Below are positions 16,950 to 25,925 of a DNA stretch of 60,303 nucleotides, in pieces. The notes beneath the pieces were generated by a model. It saw nothing but the letters and a program-made list of their open reading frames with translations, was not told where the DNA came from and searched no databases. Position numbers and translations under genes: made by a program. The stretch comes from Paraburkholderia sp. BCC1885 (GTDB lineage Bacteria > Pseudomonadota > Gammaproteobacteria > Burkholderiales > Burkholderiaceae), in NCBI RefSeq assembly GCF_900996235.1, contig NZ_CAAJGM010000212.1, positions 1-60,303 of the forward strand. Reading direction: 5' to 3'. The number at the start of each line of letters is the position of its first letter. Within the stretch, counting starts at the first letter, position 1.

Positions 16950-17569
16950 TCGTCCTCTCCTGCAACGTGAACGACCAGCGTGCGGTTGCCCATGTAAAGA
17001 TCAGCACGAATGTCCGCGCCATCGAGCGCCAGCGCCTCAATCACCTGCCGGGCGGCATCAGCAAATGGCCCCGCGTAGCGCTGCCCGCCCGGCACCACCC
17101 AGTCATCGGGCGACGTCCACACAACGGTCCAGCCTGCGTCCGTCGCCCAGCTTTGGAGTTGTGCCTGAAGCGACTGCCCGGCCTGCAATGCGAAGCCCGG
17201 CTCTGACGCTGCCGATACGGCCGTCACGGGTACCGGCTGCTTCGCGTCCACCGTGATGGATGACCGTGCGCCGGACGGTTCGCGCCGGCCGGCAGTCGCA
17301 GCGCTTGCGTGGCCTCGGTCGTGTCGGCCGCTGTCGTGCTGCCGGTGCATTCGGCAACGGGCCTGCGCAGACGGGGCCGGCGCCGCAGCGGCCGCATATG
17401 ACGCTCCGTTTGGTGCGGGAGGTGCCGGAGGTGCGGCAGGGGCGGCGGCTGTACAGCCCGCCGCATGCATGTCCGCCGGGGAGCGGGCGTTCGCATGAGA
17501 AACTGCGCAGATCCACAGCGTCGCCAGGACGAGGTGGGTGAGGGTCGCTGTCGCGTGGGCCATGACCAT
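16946..17569 (-). CDS. pilL: PilL, TcpQ-domain pilus protein
   Basis: A 207-residue protein starting MVMAHATATLTHLVLATLW with a signal peptide, an Ala/Pro-rich linker and a C-terminal TcpQ-type domain (FALQAGQSLQAQLQSWATDA, WTSPDDWVVPGGQRYAG, VIEALALDGADIRADLYMGN). TcpQ/PilL proteins assist secretin placement and stability. TAGGGGGC precedes the ATG at 17569. The frame is open further upstream, but that sequence belongs to the preceding gene. It is shorter than R64 PilL. Confidence 0.8.
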   Translation of the reverse strand: MVMAHATATLTHLVLATLWICAVSHANARSPADMHAAGCTAAAPAAPPAPPAPNGASYAAAAAPAPSAQARCRMHRQHDSGRHDRGHASAATAGRREPSGARSSITVDAKQPVPVTAVSAASEPGFALQAGQSLQAQLQSWATDAGWTVVWTSPDDWVVPGGQRYAGPFADAARQVIEALALDGADIRADLYMGNRTLVVHVAGEDE

Positions 17570-17574
17570 GCCCC

Positions 17575-18075
17575 CTACCAACGCGCAGGCGCATTGGCCG
17601 GCGCGGACTGGCGAACCAGTACGCCATACACCGCATCGGCATATCGAAGCTGCCCGTCGGGGCTCGACGCGTTGTACGCGCCGACCGCCTTCCACGTCGC
17701 CCCGAAACGCACAACGTTGGACTCGATGATCCATGCACCGACATAGGCATTGACACACGGATCGAGCAGGTCATGCGCCGCGATGCCGTAGCGCTTCAGC
17801 ACGGGTAGCCAGCCCGAATTGATCTGCATGAGACCGATGTCGAGGCTACCGTTCGCGTTGCGATGAACGGCGTCGCTGCGCATCGCCGACTCGTGCTGTG
17901 CAACCGCGCGCAACAGCACGGGCGGTACCCCTTCGCCTGCAGCCGCGTCATCCATGCAGTCCGCGTGTACCGGGCACGAAAGCGCAAGCACAACTGCCGG
18001 CGCCAACCCGATACGCGCCGCGCGCGACCACCTGCTGCACCACGTCTTCCAGACGCTACCCACTGCCGTATTCAT
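17575..18075 (-). CDS. pilT: PilT-type lytic transglycosylase
   Basis: A 166-residue protein with a signal peptide (APAVVLALSCPVHA-D) and an SLT goose-lysozyme fold: catalytic Glu in LRAVAQHESAM, then GSLDIGLMQINSGWL and VGAYNASSPDG. It cleaves peptidoglycan locally so the pilus machine can span the wall, as PilT does in R64 (unrelated to the retraction ATPase of the same name). The ATG at 18075 follows GGAGGCA by 7 bases and is preferred to the GTG three bases upstream. It is the first gene of the operon, and pilL begins 5 bases after its stop. Confidence 0.88.
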   Translation of the reverse strand: MNTAVGSVWKTWCSRWSRAARIGLAPAVVLALSCPVHADCMDDAAAGEGVPPVLLRAVAQHESAMRSDAVHRNANGSLDIGLMQINSGWLPVLKRYGIAAHDLLDPCVNAYVGAWIIESNVVRFGATWKAVGAYNASSPDGQLRYADAVYGVLVRQSAPANAPARW

Positions 18076-18101
18076 CACTCACTGCCTCCATCGGTAATGC
18101 G

Positions 18102-18275
18102 CCGAAGCACCGATGTCGTTTTCGTGGTGACAAAAAGAAAACCCGCGAGGCCATCAGGCCCGGCGGGTTCGACTGCTTTCGTTCTCGATCAGATAAGGAC
18201 TACATAGAAACAGATTCTGTAGAACGGCCCATCACTCCGTACTGTTCTCTCACCTCGATTTCATCGGTGCTTCGG
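18102..18275. repeat. 14-bp inverted repeats around the leader terminator
   Basis: CCGAAGCACCGATG at 18102-18115 recurs perfectly inverted at 18262-18275, enclosing 146 bp that include the terminator. It could form an alternative RNA stem or bound an invertible segment. Confidence 0.75.
18131..18169 (-). terminator. Intrinsic terminator in the pil operon leader
   Basis: On the minus strand a stem AACCCGC / GCGGGTT extended by GGCC / GGCC around a TGAT loop is followed by TTCTTTTTG. It points into the pil operon and ends about 55 bases before pilT. It would either stop upstream transcription or attenuate the pil operon itself. Confidence 0.7.
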
Positions 18276-18784
18276 GCCGCTAACGCGTACTCGGTCGTGC
18301 ATCGCACGTTGACCGGACCAGATTGTGTAGTGCCACTCTAGGCGAGGTTTTCTACGCTTGCAAGTACGTGCCGGGCGCAACAACGCGCAACCAGATTCCC
18401 CAGCGTTCCCAGGCGTTCCCCGCTATTCCAGAAAATATTTTTAGTCACGAAGCACTCACGTCAGTGCAGCGCGCCGGTTGGAGTCCAGGATCGAAATGGC
18501 GTGTCGGGTGGGATCGGATTTTCATACGCCGGCACTGCGCCGCCGGCGTGCCCGTCATGTCTGCAGAGAAGGTCGCGCGACAAGCAGGGGGTTGACCGGG
18601 ACTCGTCAATATCTGAAGCTTCAGATATTGACGATTACCTACAGCGCCAGATTAGCCGAAGCGACGGTCGGAACGTTGCTCATAGCATGCGACTCCGGCC
18701 GTCGTGTTGCGCATAATCAGAAGTCCGCGAGGAACGCCATGACTTTGTCCGTCGCATGAAGGCGGGCGTACACTGCCCGGTGGG
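18276..18784. other. Non-coding region upstream of the pil operon
   Basis: No convincing gene. The region contains a perfect 32-bp palindrome at 18603-18634. Short open frames here lack coding character. The pil promoter may lie here or inside the inverted-repeat segment; no clear -35/-10 pair was recognised. Confidence 0.5.
18603..18634. repeat. Perfect 32-bp palindrome
   Basis: TCGTCAATATCTGAAG followed immediately by its exact reverse complement, with no loop. There is no T-run, so it is not an ordinary terminator. A regulator operator or recombination site is possible. Confidence 0.85.
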
Positions 18785-19344
18785 CTATAGCCGACTCGGT
18801 GCTTCTTCCTTGTGTGTAAGATCTGCTTCCATGTAGATGTGCGTCGTGTCAACGCTCTCATGGCCCAGCCACAACGCGATGACACGGATGTCGATGCCTG
18901 CCTGCATCGCATGCCGGATAACGTGAGGCGTTACGCGTTTCGTAGCCAGCCCCGGACAGTCGTGCATCGCACACGTAACAGCTTTCTTCCAGACGTAGTC
19001 AATGCCATTGCGAGTCAGCCTCTCGCCGCGATAGTTGGTGAACAGCAGTGCCGCCGTCCTCCAATCCCGCTCGCGTATCCATTTCCTGAGCGCGTCGGCA
19101 GTTTTGGTCCACAGCGGCACGCATCTCTCCGTCCTTTGCCGTGCAGATGCAAGAAACTGCTGCGACTGCGGGATTCGACCTGATTACGCTCGAGAGTGGT
19201 AAACGTCTCGATGTGGCAATTGTCCATCGGACTGCCCGTTCGGCTGAGGTCGAAGCAGATCACTTGAACATTTACGACGCTCACGAGCCACGCGCCGATC
19301 TCGCCGTCAAACATTGAAAGCCGTAGACCGGACGAAAATGTCAA
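18785..19344 (-). pseudogene. Broken tyrosine recombinase/integrase, C-terminal half
   Basis: The fragment contains LHLHGKGRR in one frame and, after a frameshift near 19120, PLWTKTADALRKWIRERDW, then RVTPHVIRH and VIALWLGHESVDTTHIYMEA in another. These are the box-I and box-II regions of phage-type integrases with the catalytic R-H..H/Y pattern. About six residues usually found after the VIRH arginine-histidine are missing. The N-terminal domain is absent. It is not expected to be active. Confidence 0.7.
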
Positions 19345-19412
19345 CGCTCACATCTCAACGAGAACATGAAAAATCCCCCGAGCGCTTAAGCGTCACGCCT
19401 CGCAGTTCGTCA

Positions 19413-20447
19413 TCAACATAGCGGCGGATTGAGGCGCGCAAAGCCTTCCTGCCGTCGATAGGGAAAATAGGGATACGGGGCCGTTACCTTGCTTGCGGCA
19501 TCAAGCGTCGACATCTGTTCCGCGGTTAAAGTCCATCCCACCGCGCCCAGATTTTGAATGAGCTGTTCTTCATTCCTCGCGCCGACAATGACGGAAGAGA
19601 CGGTCGGACGTTGTATCAGCCAATTGATCGCGACTTGCGGCACGGTTTTACGTGTTTCTTCCGCGACGACTTCAAGAGCGTCCACTACCCGATAGAGATG
19701 CTCGTCTTCCACGGGCGGCCCGAAGGAGGCCGTCGCATGCAAACGGCTGCCCTCCGGCAATGACTGCCCGCGCCGAACCTTACCGGTGAGTCGCCCCCAC
19801 CCAAGCGGGCTCCAGACCAAAGCACCCAGTCCCTGATCTGCGGCCATTGGCATCAACTCCCATTCATAGTCCCGGCCCAGCAGCGAATAGTAAACCTGAT
19901 GTGCGACGTAACGGTTCCAGCCATTACGTTCCGAGACGCTGAGCGACTTCATGACCTGCCAGCCGGAAAAGTTTGATACGCCCGTGTACCTTAGCTTACC
20001 TTCCCGTACCAACTGGTCGAGCGTGAAGACCACCTCGTCTACGGGCGTGCTCGCATCGAAGGCATGCAACTGGAGGAGGTCGATGTAATCCGTTTGCAGA
20101 CGCTTGAGTGCGTCGTCGACTGACCTGATGATCCGCATGCGCGAGGATCCTGCGTCGTTCGGACCATCACCCATTGGAAGGCTCATCTTCGTGGACAGCA
20201 GGACTGCCTGCCGGCGCCCCTTGATCGCCTCGCCAAGTACGGTTTCGGACGCACCGTTCGAATAGACGTCGGCGGTATCGAACATGTTGACGCCCGCCTC
20301 CAGACAGATATCCACGAGACGACGGGCTTCGTCGCCTTCAGTTGTGCCCCACGCCCCGAACAGCGGGCCGGTGCCCCCGAAGGTCCCTGCACCGAAACTC
20401 AGTACGGGCACCTTCAGGCCCGATGCTCCAAGTTGACGATATTCCAT
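19413..20447 (-). CDS. Aldo/keto reductase
   Basis: A 344-residue NADPH-dependent oxidoreductase. The start MEYRQLGASGLKVPVLSFG at 20447 follows CAAGGAG. The catalytic tetrad is visible as Asp and Tyr in FDTADVYSNGASE, Lys in LLSTKMSL and His in DLLQLHAFD. The C-terminal cofactor-binding segment reads SSVIVGARNEEQL. WSPLGWGRLTGKVRRG places it in the voltage-channel-beta/YajO-like branch. The probable substrate is a small carbonyl compound. It is the last gene of a minus-strand cluster with an SGNH hydrolase and an MFS transporter, 40 bases after the hydrolase. Confidence 0.9.
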   Translation of the reverse strand: MEYRQLGASGLKVPVLSFGAGTFGGTGPLFGAWGTTEGDEARRLVDICLEAGVNMFDTADVYSNGASETVLGEAIKGRRQAVLLSTKMSLPMGDGPNDAGSSRMRIIRSVDDALKRLQTDYIDLLQLHAFDASTPVDEVVFTLDQLVREGKLRYTGVSNFSGWQVMKSLSVSERNGWNRYVAHQVYYSLLGRDYEWELMPMAADQGLGALVWSPLGWGRLTGKVRRGQSLPEGSRLHATASFGPPVEDEHLYRVVDALEVVAEETRKTVPQVAINWLIQRPTVSSVIVGARNEEQLIQNLGAVGWTLTAEQMSTLDAASKVTAPYPYFPYRRQEGFARLNPPLC

Positions 20448-20487
20448 ATGTTTCTCCTTGTTGATAGGGTTTGCAGAATAGGAACAG

Positions 20488-21708
20488 TTAGCTGTAGAGG
20501 AGCATGTCCAGATCAATCGCGTTTGCCATTGCGCGATTGCCCTCGTCGCCAGGATGAAGGTGGTCGCCTCCGTCATAGCGTGCCAGGAGATGCCCCGGGC
20601 GCTGTGGGTCCTCAAGCAGACGATCGAAGTCAATCGTCGCATCGAACGTCCCGCTATCGCGTATCCACGCATTGATCCGGCAGCGCAACTCGTTTTTTTC
20701 TGTGCTGTAGTAAGTGGCTGCCATAGGGGTATCGGGAAGTGCACCCGCAAAAGGCGGAAGCGTGCAGCCGATCACGCGGATATTGGCGGCATGCGCGTGC
20801 GCGACCAACACGCGATAGCCCACAACCATACGGTCAAATGTCATTGGGGCCTCGCCCAGAGAAAAGGGCGTACCCGGCCAGGCGATGTCGTTGATGCCGA
20901 CAAGAAGAATGAGTGCCCGGACGTCCGGCTGAGCGATCACGTCGCGGTCGATCCTTGCGAGTGCGTTCGCACACATCCCGTCACTGAGCAAACGCGCTCC
21001 GGAGATGCCGCCATTCACGACCGAGAGGCCTCTTTGCGCTGCTCTGCCGACCAGAAAATCCGGCCAGCGTACTTCCCGGTCGATGGTCGCACTGGCACCA
21101 TCCGTGATTGAATCTCCGAATGCGACAACGACTCCGCGCGAATCGATCGCCTCGACAAGAAGTCCGGCGAGGAAGAGTCTGCGCTCGGTGGTCGCGCTCG
21201 CCGCTGGCGAAACGACCGAGAGCTGATCGCCGGGCAAAACGTAGCCCGTGCGACGCCCATCCCAGTGAAAACTACCAATCTCGGGCGCCTCGACGATCCG
21301 TATGGAAATGGCAATGTCGTCACTTTCCATCACGGCCAAAGCGATTGGGTCGCTCGTAAGATTCGCGCCAGGCGGAACGACGGCAGATCCTCGCCCTCCA
21401 AACGTTACGGCCCTGTCCCGGCTTGCATCGATCTGTGCGCCCCGCACCGAGGGAGCGACATGCACTGCGTCCAGTCGCACCGCTTTTTCCCCGTACCTGT
21501 TACTCATCACGATCCGGATTCGAGTGCCCGGGTACCCTACGCGGACGATTTGCCGTATGGTGACGTCGCGCAGATCAGCCGGAAGGTCGGCCGCGAGCGG
21601 GTATTCGTCGGCCCATACGGGTTGTGGGCTGGCGATCCATGCGGGGATCCATCGATTATTCGACATCGCCGGCCCGGCGGCTCTGGTTACATCAATACTG
21701 TCACTCAT
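20488..21708 (-). CDS. SGNH/GDSL hydrolase
   Basis: A 406-residue esterase-like protein. The N-terminal 180 residues form a beta-rich domain seen in two-domain GDSL enzymes (RQIVRVGYPGTRIRIVMSN, GSFHWDGRRTGYVLPG). The SGNH core has block I VVVAFGDSITDG near residue 200, block III ILLVGINDIAWPG and block V GGDHLHPGDEGN with the Asp-x-x-His pair. No signal peptide is evident, so it should act in the cytoplasm. The start ATG overlaps the MFS stop as ATGA, so the two are translationally coupled. It probably deacylates an ester handled by the cluster. Confidence 0.88.
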   Translation of the reverse strand: MSDSIDVTRAAGPAMSNNRWIPAWIASPQPVWADEYPLAADLPADLRDVTIRQIVRVGYPGTRIRIVMSNRYGEKAVRLDAVHVAPSVRGAQIDASRDRAVTFGGRGSAVVPPGANLTSDPIALAVMESDDIAISIRIVEAPEIGSFHWDGRRTGYVLPGDQLSVVSPAASATTERRLFLAGLLVEAIDSRGVVVAFGDSITDGASATIDREVRWPDFLVGRAAQRGLSVVNGGISGARLLSDGMCANALARIDRDVIAQPDVRALILLVGINDIAWPGTPFSLGEAPMTFDRMVVGYRVLVAHAHAANIRVIGCTLPPFAGALPDTPMAATYYSTEKNELRCRINAWIRDSGTFDATIDFDRLLEDPQRPGHLLARYDGGDHLHPGDEGNRAMANAIDLDMLLYS

Positions 21709-22880
21709 ACGAATTGCTTCTCCATGCTTGGTGGGGGCAGGCGTACAGCAATTGCCGCGACAGCTATTGCGCACAGTGGAAAGATCGCCGCGAACCAGGT
21801 AATGGAGAACAGTCCCACCCGATCTAAAGCCAGTCCACCGGCCCACGCACCAATGGCGTTGCCGAGGTTAAAGGCAGCGATATTGAAACTCGATGCCAGA
21901 CCCTCTCCTGCACCTTGCGCGTTTCGAAGTACCCACATCTGAAGCGGCGCCACCGTCGAAAAAGCCGCGAATCCAAGGGCCACCATCGTGAACAGGGCTC
22001 CGGCTCTCGAACCGAGGAGCGGGCCACTGGCAAGCAAAACGACGAGCAGAAGCGCCAGTACGCCAAAAATGGCAGGAATCAATGCACGATCTGCCAGCCG
22101 GCCGCCTGCAAGGTTGCCGATCACCAGACCGCCTCCGAACAGGAGCAAGATCGACGAAATTGCCTGCTCGCTGAAGCCACTGATCTGCGTGAGAATCGGC
22201 GCGATATAGGTGAAGACCGCAAACACCCCGGCGTAACCCAGCACAGTCGTAGCGAGCCCCAGCAATACCGCCGGTCGTGCAAGCGCTCGAAGGTCAGCGC
22301 CCAGATCGAAATTCACGACGCTGTCGCGATCCCTCGGAATCAGCCATGCGATGACTACGAAAGCAACGCCCCCGATCGCGGCCACGATCCAGAAGGTGGC
22401 CCGCCATCCGGCATGTTGTCCGATCCAGGTTCCGAACGGGACACCAAGAATATTTGCGACGGTTAGCCCGGTAAACATAATGGCGATTGCCGATGCGCGG
22501 CGTTCAGGTTCCACGAGCCGTGTTGCCACAACGGAGCCGACCCCGAAAAAAGTGCCATGTGCAAACGCGGTCAGAACACGCGCGGCCATCATGAGCCCAT
22601 AGGTTGGCGCAGTTGCACAGGCAATGTTGCCGATGACGAAGATCACCATCATGGTCAATAACGTGCGCTTATGGGGCCAACGCGCGGTCGCAACCGTAAT
22701 CAACGGAGCGCCCACCACGACACCAAGAGCGTAGCCGGATATAAGCAGGCCCGCTGCACTCGTAGAGACAGCAAAACTGGCCCCGACTTCGGGTAACAAT
22801 CCCATAATGATGAATTCGGTAACGCCAATCCCGAAAGCCCCGACCGTGAGAGAAAGGAGAGATATAGGAAGTTTTAACAT
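21705..22880 (-). CDS. MFS transporter, DHA1-type
   Basis: A 391-residue transporter with about 12 transmembrane helices, starting MLKLPISLLSLTVGAFGIGV and TEFIIMGLLPEVG. This start, and motif-A-like VVVGAPLITVATARWPHKR, are typical of the DHA1 drug/sugar efflux group (AraJ/YdhP-like). MFTGLTVANILGVPFGTWIG matches motif C of that group. It leads a three-gene minus-strand cluster and is divergent from a LysR regulator about 590 bases away, the usual layout for inducible efflux. Confidence 0.9.
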   Translation of the reverse strand: MLKLPISLLSLTVGAFGIGVTEFIIMGLLPEVGASFAVSTSAAGLLISGYALGVVVGAPLITVATARWPHKRTLLTMMVIFVIGNIACATAPTYGLMMAARVLTAFAHGTFFGVGSVVATRLVEPERRASAIAIMFTGLTVANILGVPFGTWIGQHAGWRATFWIVAAIGGVAFVVIAWLIPRDRDSVVNFDLGADLRALARPAVLLGLATTVLGYAGVFAVFTYIAPILTQISGFSEQAISSILLLFGGGLVIGNLAGGRLADRALIPAIFGVLALLLVVLLASGPLLGSRAGALFTMVALGFAAFSTVAPLQMWVLRNAQGAGEGLASSFNIAAFNLGNAIGAWAGGLALDRVGLFSITWFAAIFPLCAIAVAAIAVRLPPPSMEKQFV

Positions 22881-23471
22881 GCAATTAACTCTGTAAATTT
22901 CATAAAATGACGGCGAAATTCAGACTGCAAATATTATTTCCTCCATTTCTATTGCGGGGAAGCCTGGAAAAAGCGAGCGCGATGCGGACGTACAAAGCAC
23001 AGCTCGCTCCTCATGCGAAAGCGGTGGCGACTCGAGAGATAGCCATGCCCACATTCATGCGGGCTGCGAGCCGGCCGTCCATTCGAGGAAACAGGCACGC
23101 TCTCTTACCCGGTCGGGATATTCGGCGCGGACTACATGAAACTGCTTATAGACCGGCACCCATTTCCAAAGGGACGGGAAATTTGCGTAATGTGAACAGG
23201 CCTTCGATCGCCCCCCAGGGCAAACAGGGCTCTCCAGAAATATGCAGGCTAAAAATCTCTTGAAACGACTTCAGAATATTATCCAATCCCCCGGTACGGG
23301 CGGTTTCCATCAATACCGCTTTGATTATCTGCATGGACGTGTAAAGCTTAACACGCCACCATGATCAATTCGATTCGCATAGTCTTGCGATTCTAAATTC
23401 TATCTTTTTGACAAGCCCATTATAATCACAGGCAGTTCTATAATATTAGATCCTCCGTGGGCACAAGAACT
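22881..23471. other. Intergenic region between the MFS and LysR genes
   Basis: It should contain the divergent promoters. A short plus-strand stretch ending near 23195 reads GTLSYPVGIFGADYMKLLID and may be the tail of a lost gene; its family was not recognised. 23380-23460 is AT-rich (TTGACA, TATAAT words) but the spacing does not give a confident promoter. Confidence 0.4.
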
Positions 23472-24374
23472 ATGAACAAAAGACTGGGAATGCGACTCGA
23501 GTCGAACCGAACCGACGAGATGGTGGTGTTCACGAGTGTCGTCGAACACGGCGACTTTTCTCAAGCGGGGCGTGTGCTCGGCTTGTCCCCGTCCGGGGTC
23601 AGCAAGTTAATGACCCGGCTCGAGCGCAGACTTGGCGTCGCGCTTTTGCGTCGCTCGACCCGCCACATCGGTCTCACGCTCGAGGGCGAACTGTTCCACA
23701 CCCGTGTGCTTCGCATCCTTGCCGATATCGAAGTCGCGGAACACGAGGCAAGCGGCACGAAGCTCGCGTCAGGTCGCATACGTGTAAGCAGTTCGGCAAG
23801 CTATGTCGCGCATATGTTGGCGGATATCCTGCCGAAGTTTCTGAGCCAGTATCACGAGGTCAGCATCGACATTACCCAGAGTGATATGGTGGTTGACCTG
23901 CTTAAAGAAGGCACAGACATCGCGATTCGTGCGGGCGAACTCCCGGCATCCAATCTGATCGCTCGTTCACTGGGGAATACGCGCCTGATTGTGGTTGCGT
24001 CTCCTCTATGGATCGAGCAGCATGGGATGCCGGCGAGTGTGGAAGATCTCGTTGCGGTCGATCGACTGGGATTCGCCTATGAGCGTGCCGGTGGAGAGTG
24101 GCTTCGGCCCACCGAGTCTATCCTCGAACGGGTAAGAGTGAGTGATGGAGAAGGAATCCGGCGACTGGCGTTAGCAGGTGTGGCGCCTGCGCGGATTGCT
24201 GAATTTACTATCAGGAAGGATCTTGCCGCAGGCCGTCTTGTGCCGTTGTTACCCGACTTGCTTCCGGTAAAGCGTGAACCTTTTCACGCCGTCTACGCTG
24301 GCAAGTCCAGCCAACTCCCCGCGCGTATCCGCGTGTTCCTGGACTACCTTACCGCTGAAGGTCGGGTCGAATGA
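23472..24374 (+). CDS. LysR-family transcriptional regulator
   Basis: A 300-residue protein. The N-terminal winged helix-turn-helix reads EMVVFTSVVEHGDFSQAGRV, LGLSPSGVSKLMTRLERRLG, VALLRRSTRHIGLTLEG. The effector-binding domain has DITQSDMVVDLLKEGTDIAI and RLALAGVAPARIAEF. The ATG at 23472 is chosen; a GTG at 23457 in the same frame is possible and no strong ribosome-binding site decides. It is divergent from the MFS-SGNH-AKR cluster, which it likely controls, but it could also act on the convergent RND operon. Confidence 0.88.
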   Translation: MNKRLGMRLESNRTDEMVVFTSVVEHGDFSQAGRVLGLSPSGVSKLMTRLERRLGVALLRRSTRHIGLTLEGELFHTRVLRILADIEVAEHEASGTKLASGRIRVSSSASYVAHMLADILPKFLSQYHEVSIDITQSDMVVDLLKEGTDIAIRAGELPASNLIARSLGNTRLIVVASPLWIEQHGMPASVEDLVAVDRLGFAYERAGGEWLRPTESILERVRVSDGEGIRRLALAGVAPARIAEFTIRKDLAAGRLVPLLPDLLPVKREPFHAVYAGKSSQLPARIRVFLDYLTAEGRVE

Positions 24375-24467
24375 AGACAGGCACGACAAAGCGGCTGGCC
24401 GCGCATTTTTATCGGCAATGATGAGCCAGACCGGCTGCAAGGTCGTTGCGTGCCAGTTCTGACTCCG

Positions 24468-25925
24468 TTACTCCCGAGAACCGCGGGCAACCTGCGAACA
24501 GGAGTCGTCGCCGCACGCTTCCCAGCCGCCGCCAATCTCTTTGTAGATCGCTACCGTGTCGGTATTGATTGCGACCTCGGCTTGGGCTAGATCGTCTTCG
24601 GCTGCGAGCTGGGTACGTTCCGCGTCGAGCAGTTCCAGAAAATCGGTGGCGCCCTCCAGGTAGCGCACGCGGGCCAGATCCGCTGCCCGCTTGCTCTGTT
24701 GGCTTTGTTCGAGCAGCTTGCCCACCCGGATACGCTCCTCGTTGTACGCGGTCAGGCTATCGCTCACATCTTCGAGGGCGCGCAGCACGGTCTGCTGAAA
24801 GTTGGCCATGGCAGCGTCCGTGCGTGCTTCGCTGGCATGCAATTTCGCGCTCGCCCGCTGCACGTTGAGCCCCGACCAGCTGATGCTTGGCCCTAGCGAC
24901 CAGGCCAGTGAATCAGGCCCGCCAAAATAGCCGCCGTCCGACCCAGCTCCCTTGATAGACAGGAAACCTACAAAACCACCCAGCGAAATATGCGGGAAGA
25001 AGTCCGCTTTGGATACGCCGATGCGTGCAGTTTCCGCTGCCAGCTCACGCTCGGCAACCCGTATATCCGGTCGGCGAACCAGTACCTCGCCGGCACCTCC
25101 AATCGGCAGCCGGGTAGCGACAGGCGTGAAAGTTTTGGGCGAGAGATCGATATCAAGCTCTCCTGGCCGCGCACCGAGTAGCACGGCAAGCCGGCGCTGG
25201 GCATCCGCACTCCTGGTCTCGAGCCGGGGAATCTGCGCCTCGACCGCGCTCAGCCTCGCCTCGGCCGTGGCCACGTCTTGCTCCGAACCGCTGCCAATCT
25301 GGCTGCGGGCGCGAATCAGTTTCAAGGTGTCGCGTTGATTGCCGATATCGCGCCGAGCGATATCCAGCCGTAGTTGGGTTCCGCGTAACTCGAAGTAAAT
25401 GCGAACAACTTCCGCGAAAACCGTGACCTGGGCATCTCGCAGCGACGCCTGGCTGGCCTGAAGGCTGGCTTTGGAGGCTTCTTCCGAGCGGCGAATGCCA
25501 CCGAAAAAATCCAGCTCCCAAATAGCGTCGAAACCGAGTTGGTACGTGTCCAGACTTACCGGCGTGGAACCCAGTCCGGCCATCTGCTCGCGGCTGCGTT
25601 GGGCAGTGCCTGCGACATCGACCGCAGGCAGCCGGTCGGCCTGAGTGCCGCTCAGTAGCCAGCGAGCTTCGCGCAGCCGTGCCACGGCCATCTGCAGGTC
25701 GAGATTGTTCCGTGCCGCTCGCTGAACCAGGGCATTCAGGATCGGATCGCCAAACTGTCGCCACCATTCGGCCTGGAACGACGCGGTGCTCTGCAGTTCG
25801 GTGTCGAAACCTTGCAGCTGTTCCACCGGTTTGCCGGCGAGCGGCTGATAGTCCGGCCCGACGGCGATGCAACCCGCCAGATTCAACGCCATTGCCAGAA
25901 GCGTGGCCTGAAACATGATTTTCAT
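24468..25925 (-). CDS. RND efflux outer-membrane factor (OprM/OprN-like)
   Basis: A 485-residue outer-membrane channel lipoprotein starting MKIMFQATLLAMALNLAGC, with the lipobox LAGC. The NodT/TolC-type repeats are visible: WWRQFGDPILNALVQRAARN, ARLREARWLLSGTQADRLP and, in the second half, VRYLEGATDFLELLDAERT. It forms the exit duct of the tripartite pump. Its ATG overlaps the RND transporter stop by 4 bases, making it the third gene of the operon. Confidence 0.93.
   Translation of the reverse strand: MKIMFQATLLAMALNLAGCIAVGPDYQPLAGKPVEQLQGFDTELQSTASFQAEWWRQFGDPILNALVQRAARNNLDLQMAVARLREARWLLSGTQADRLPAVDVAGTAQRSREQMAGLGSTPVSLDTYQLGFDAIWELDFFGGIRRSEEASKASLQASQASLRDAQVTVFAEVVRIYFELRGTQLRLDIARRDIGNQRDTLKLIRARSQIGSGSEQDVATAEARLSAVEAQIPRLETRSADAQRRLAVLLGARPGELDIDLSPKTFTPVATRLPIGGAGEVLVRRPDIRVAERELAAETARIGVSKADFFPHISLGGFVGFLSIKGAGSDGGYFGGPDSLAWSLGPSISWSGLNVQRASAKLHASEARTDAAMANFQQTVLRALEDVSDSLTAYNEERIRVGKLLEQSQQSKRAADLARVRYLEGATDFLELLDAERTQLAAEDDLAQAEVAINTDTVAIYKEIGGGWEACGDDSCSQVARGSRE

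Noticed and set aside
18785..19344. Functional recombinase controlling the pil leader
   Set aside because: The gene has a frameshift, lacks its N-terminal domain and has a small deletion in the catalytic region, so it cannot be assumed active.
23400..23460. Sigma-70 promoter for the LysR gene from TTGACA and TATAAT words
   Set aside because: The spacings available (7 or 25 bases) do not fit a functional promoter.
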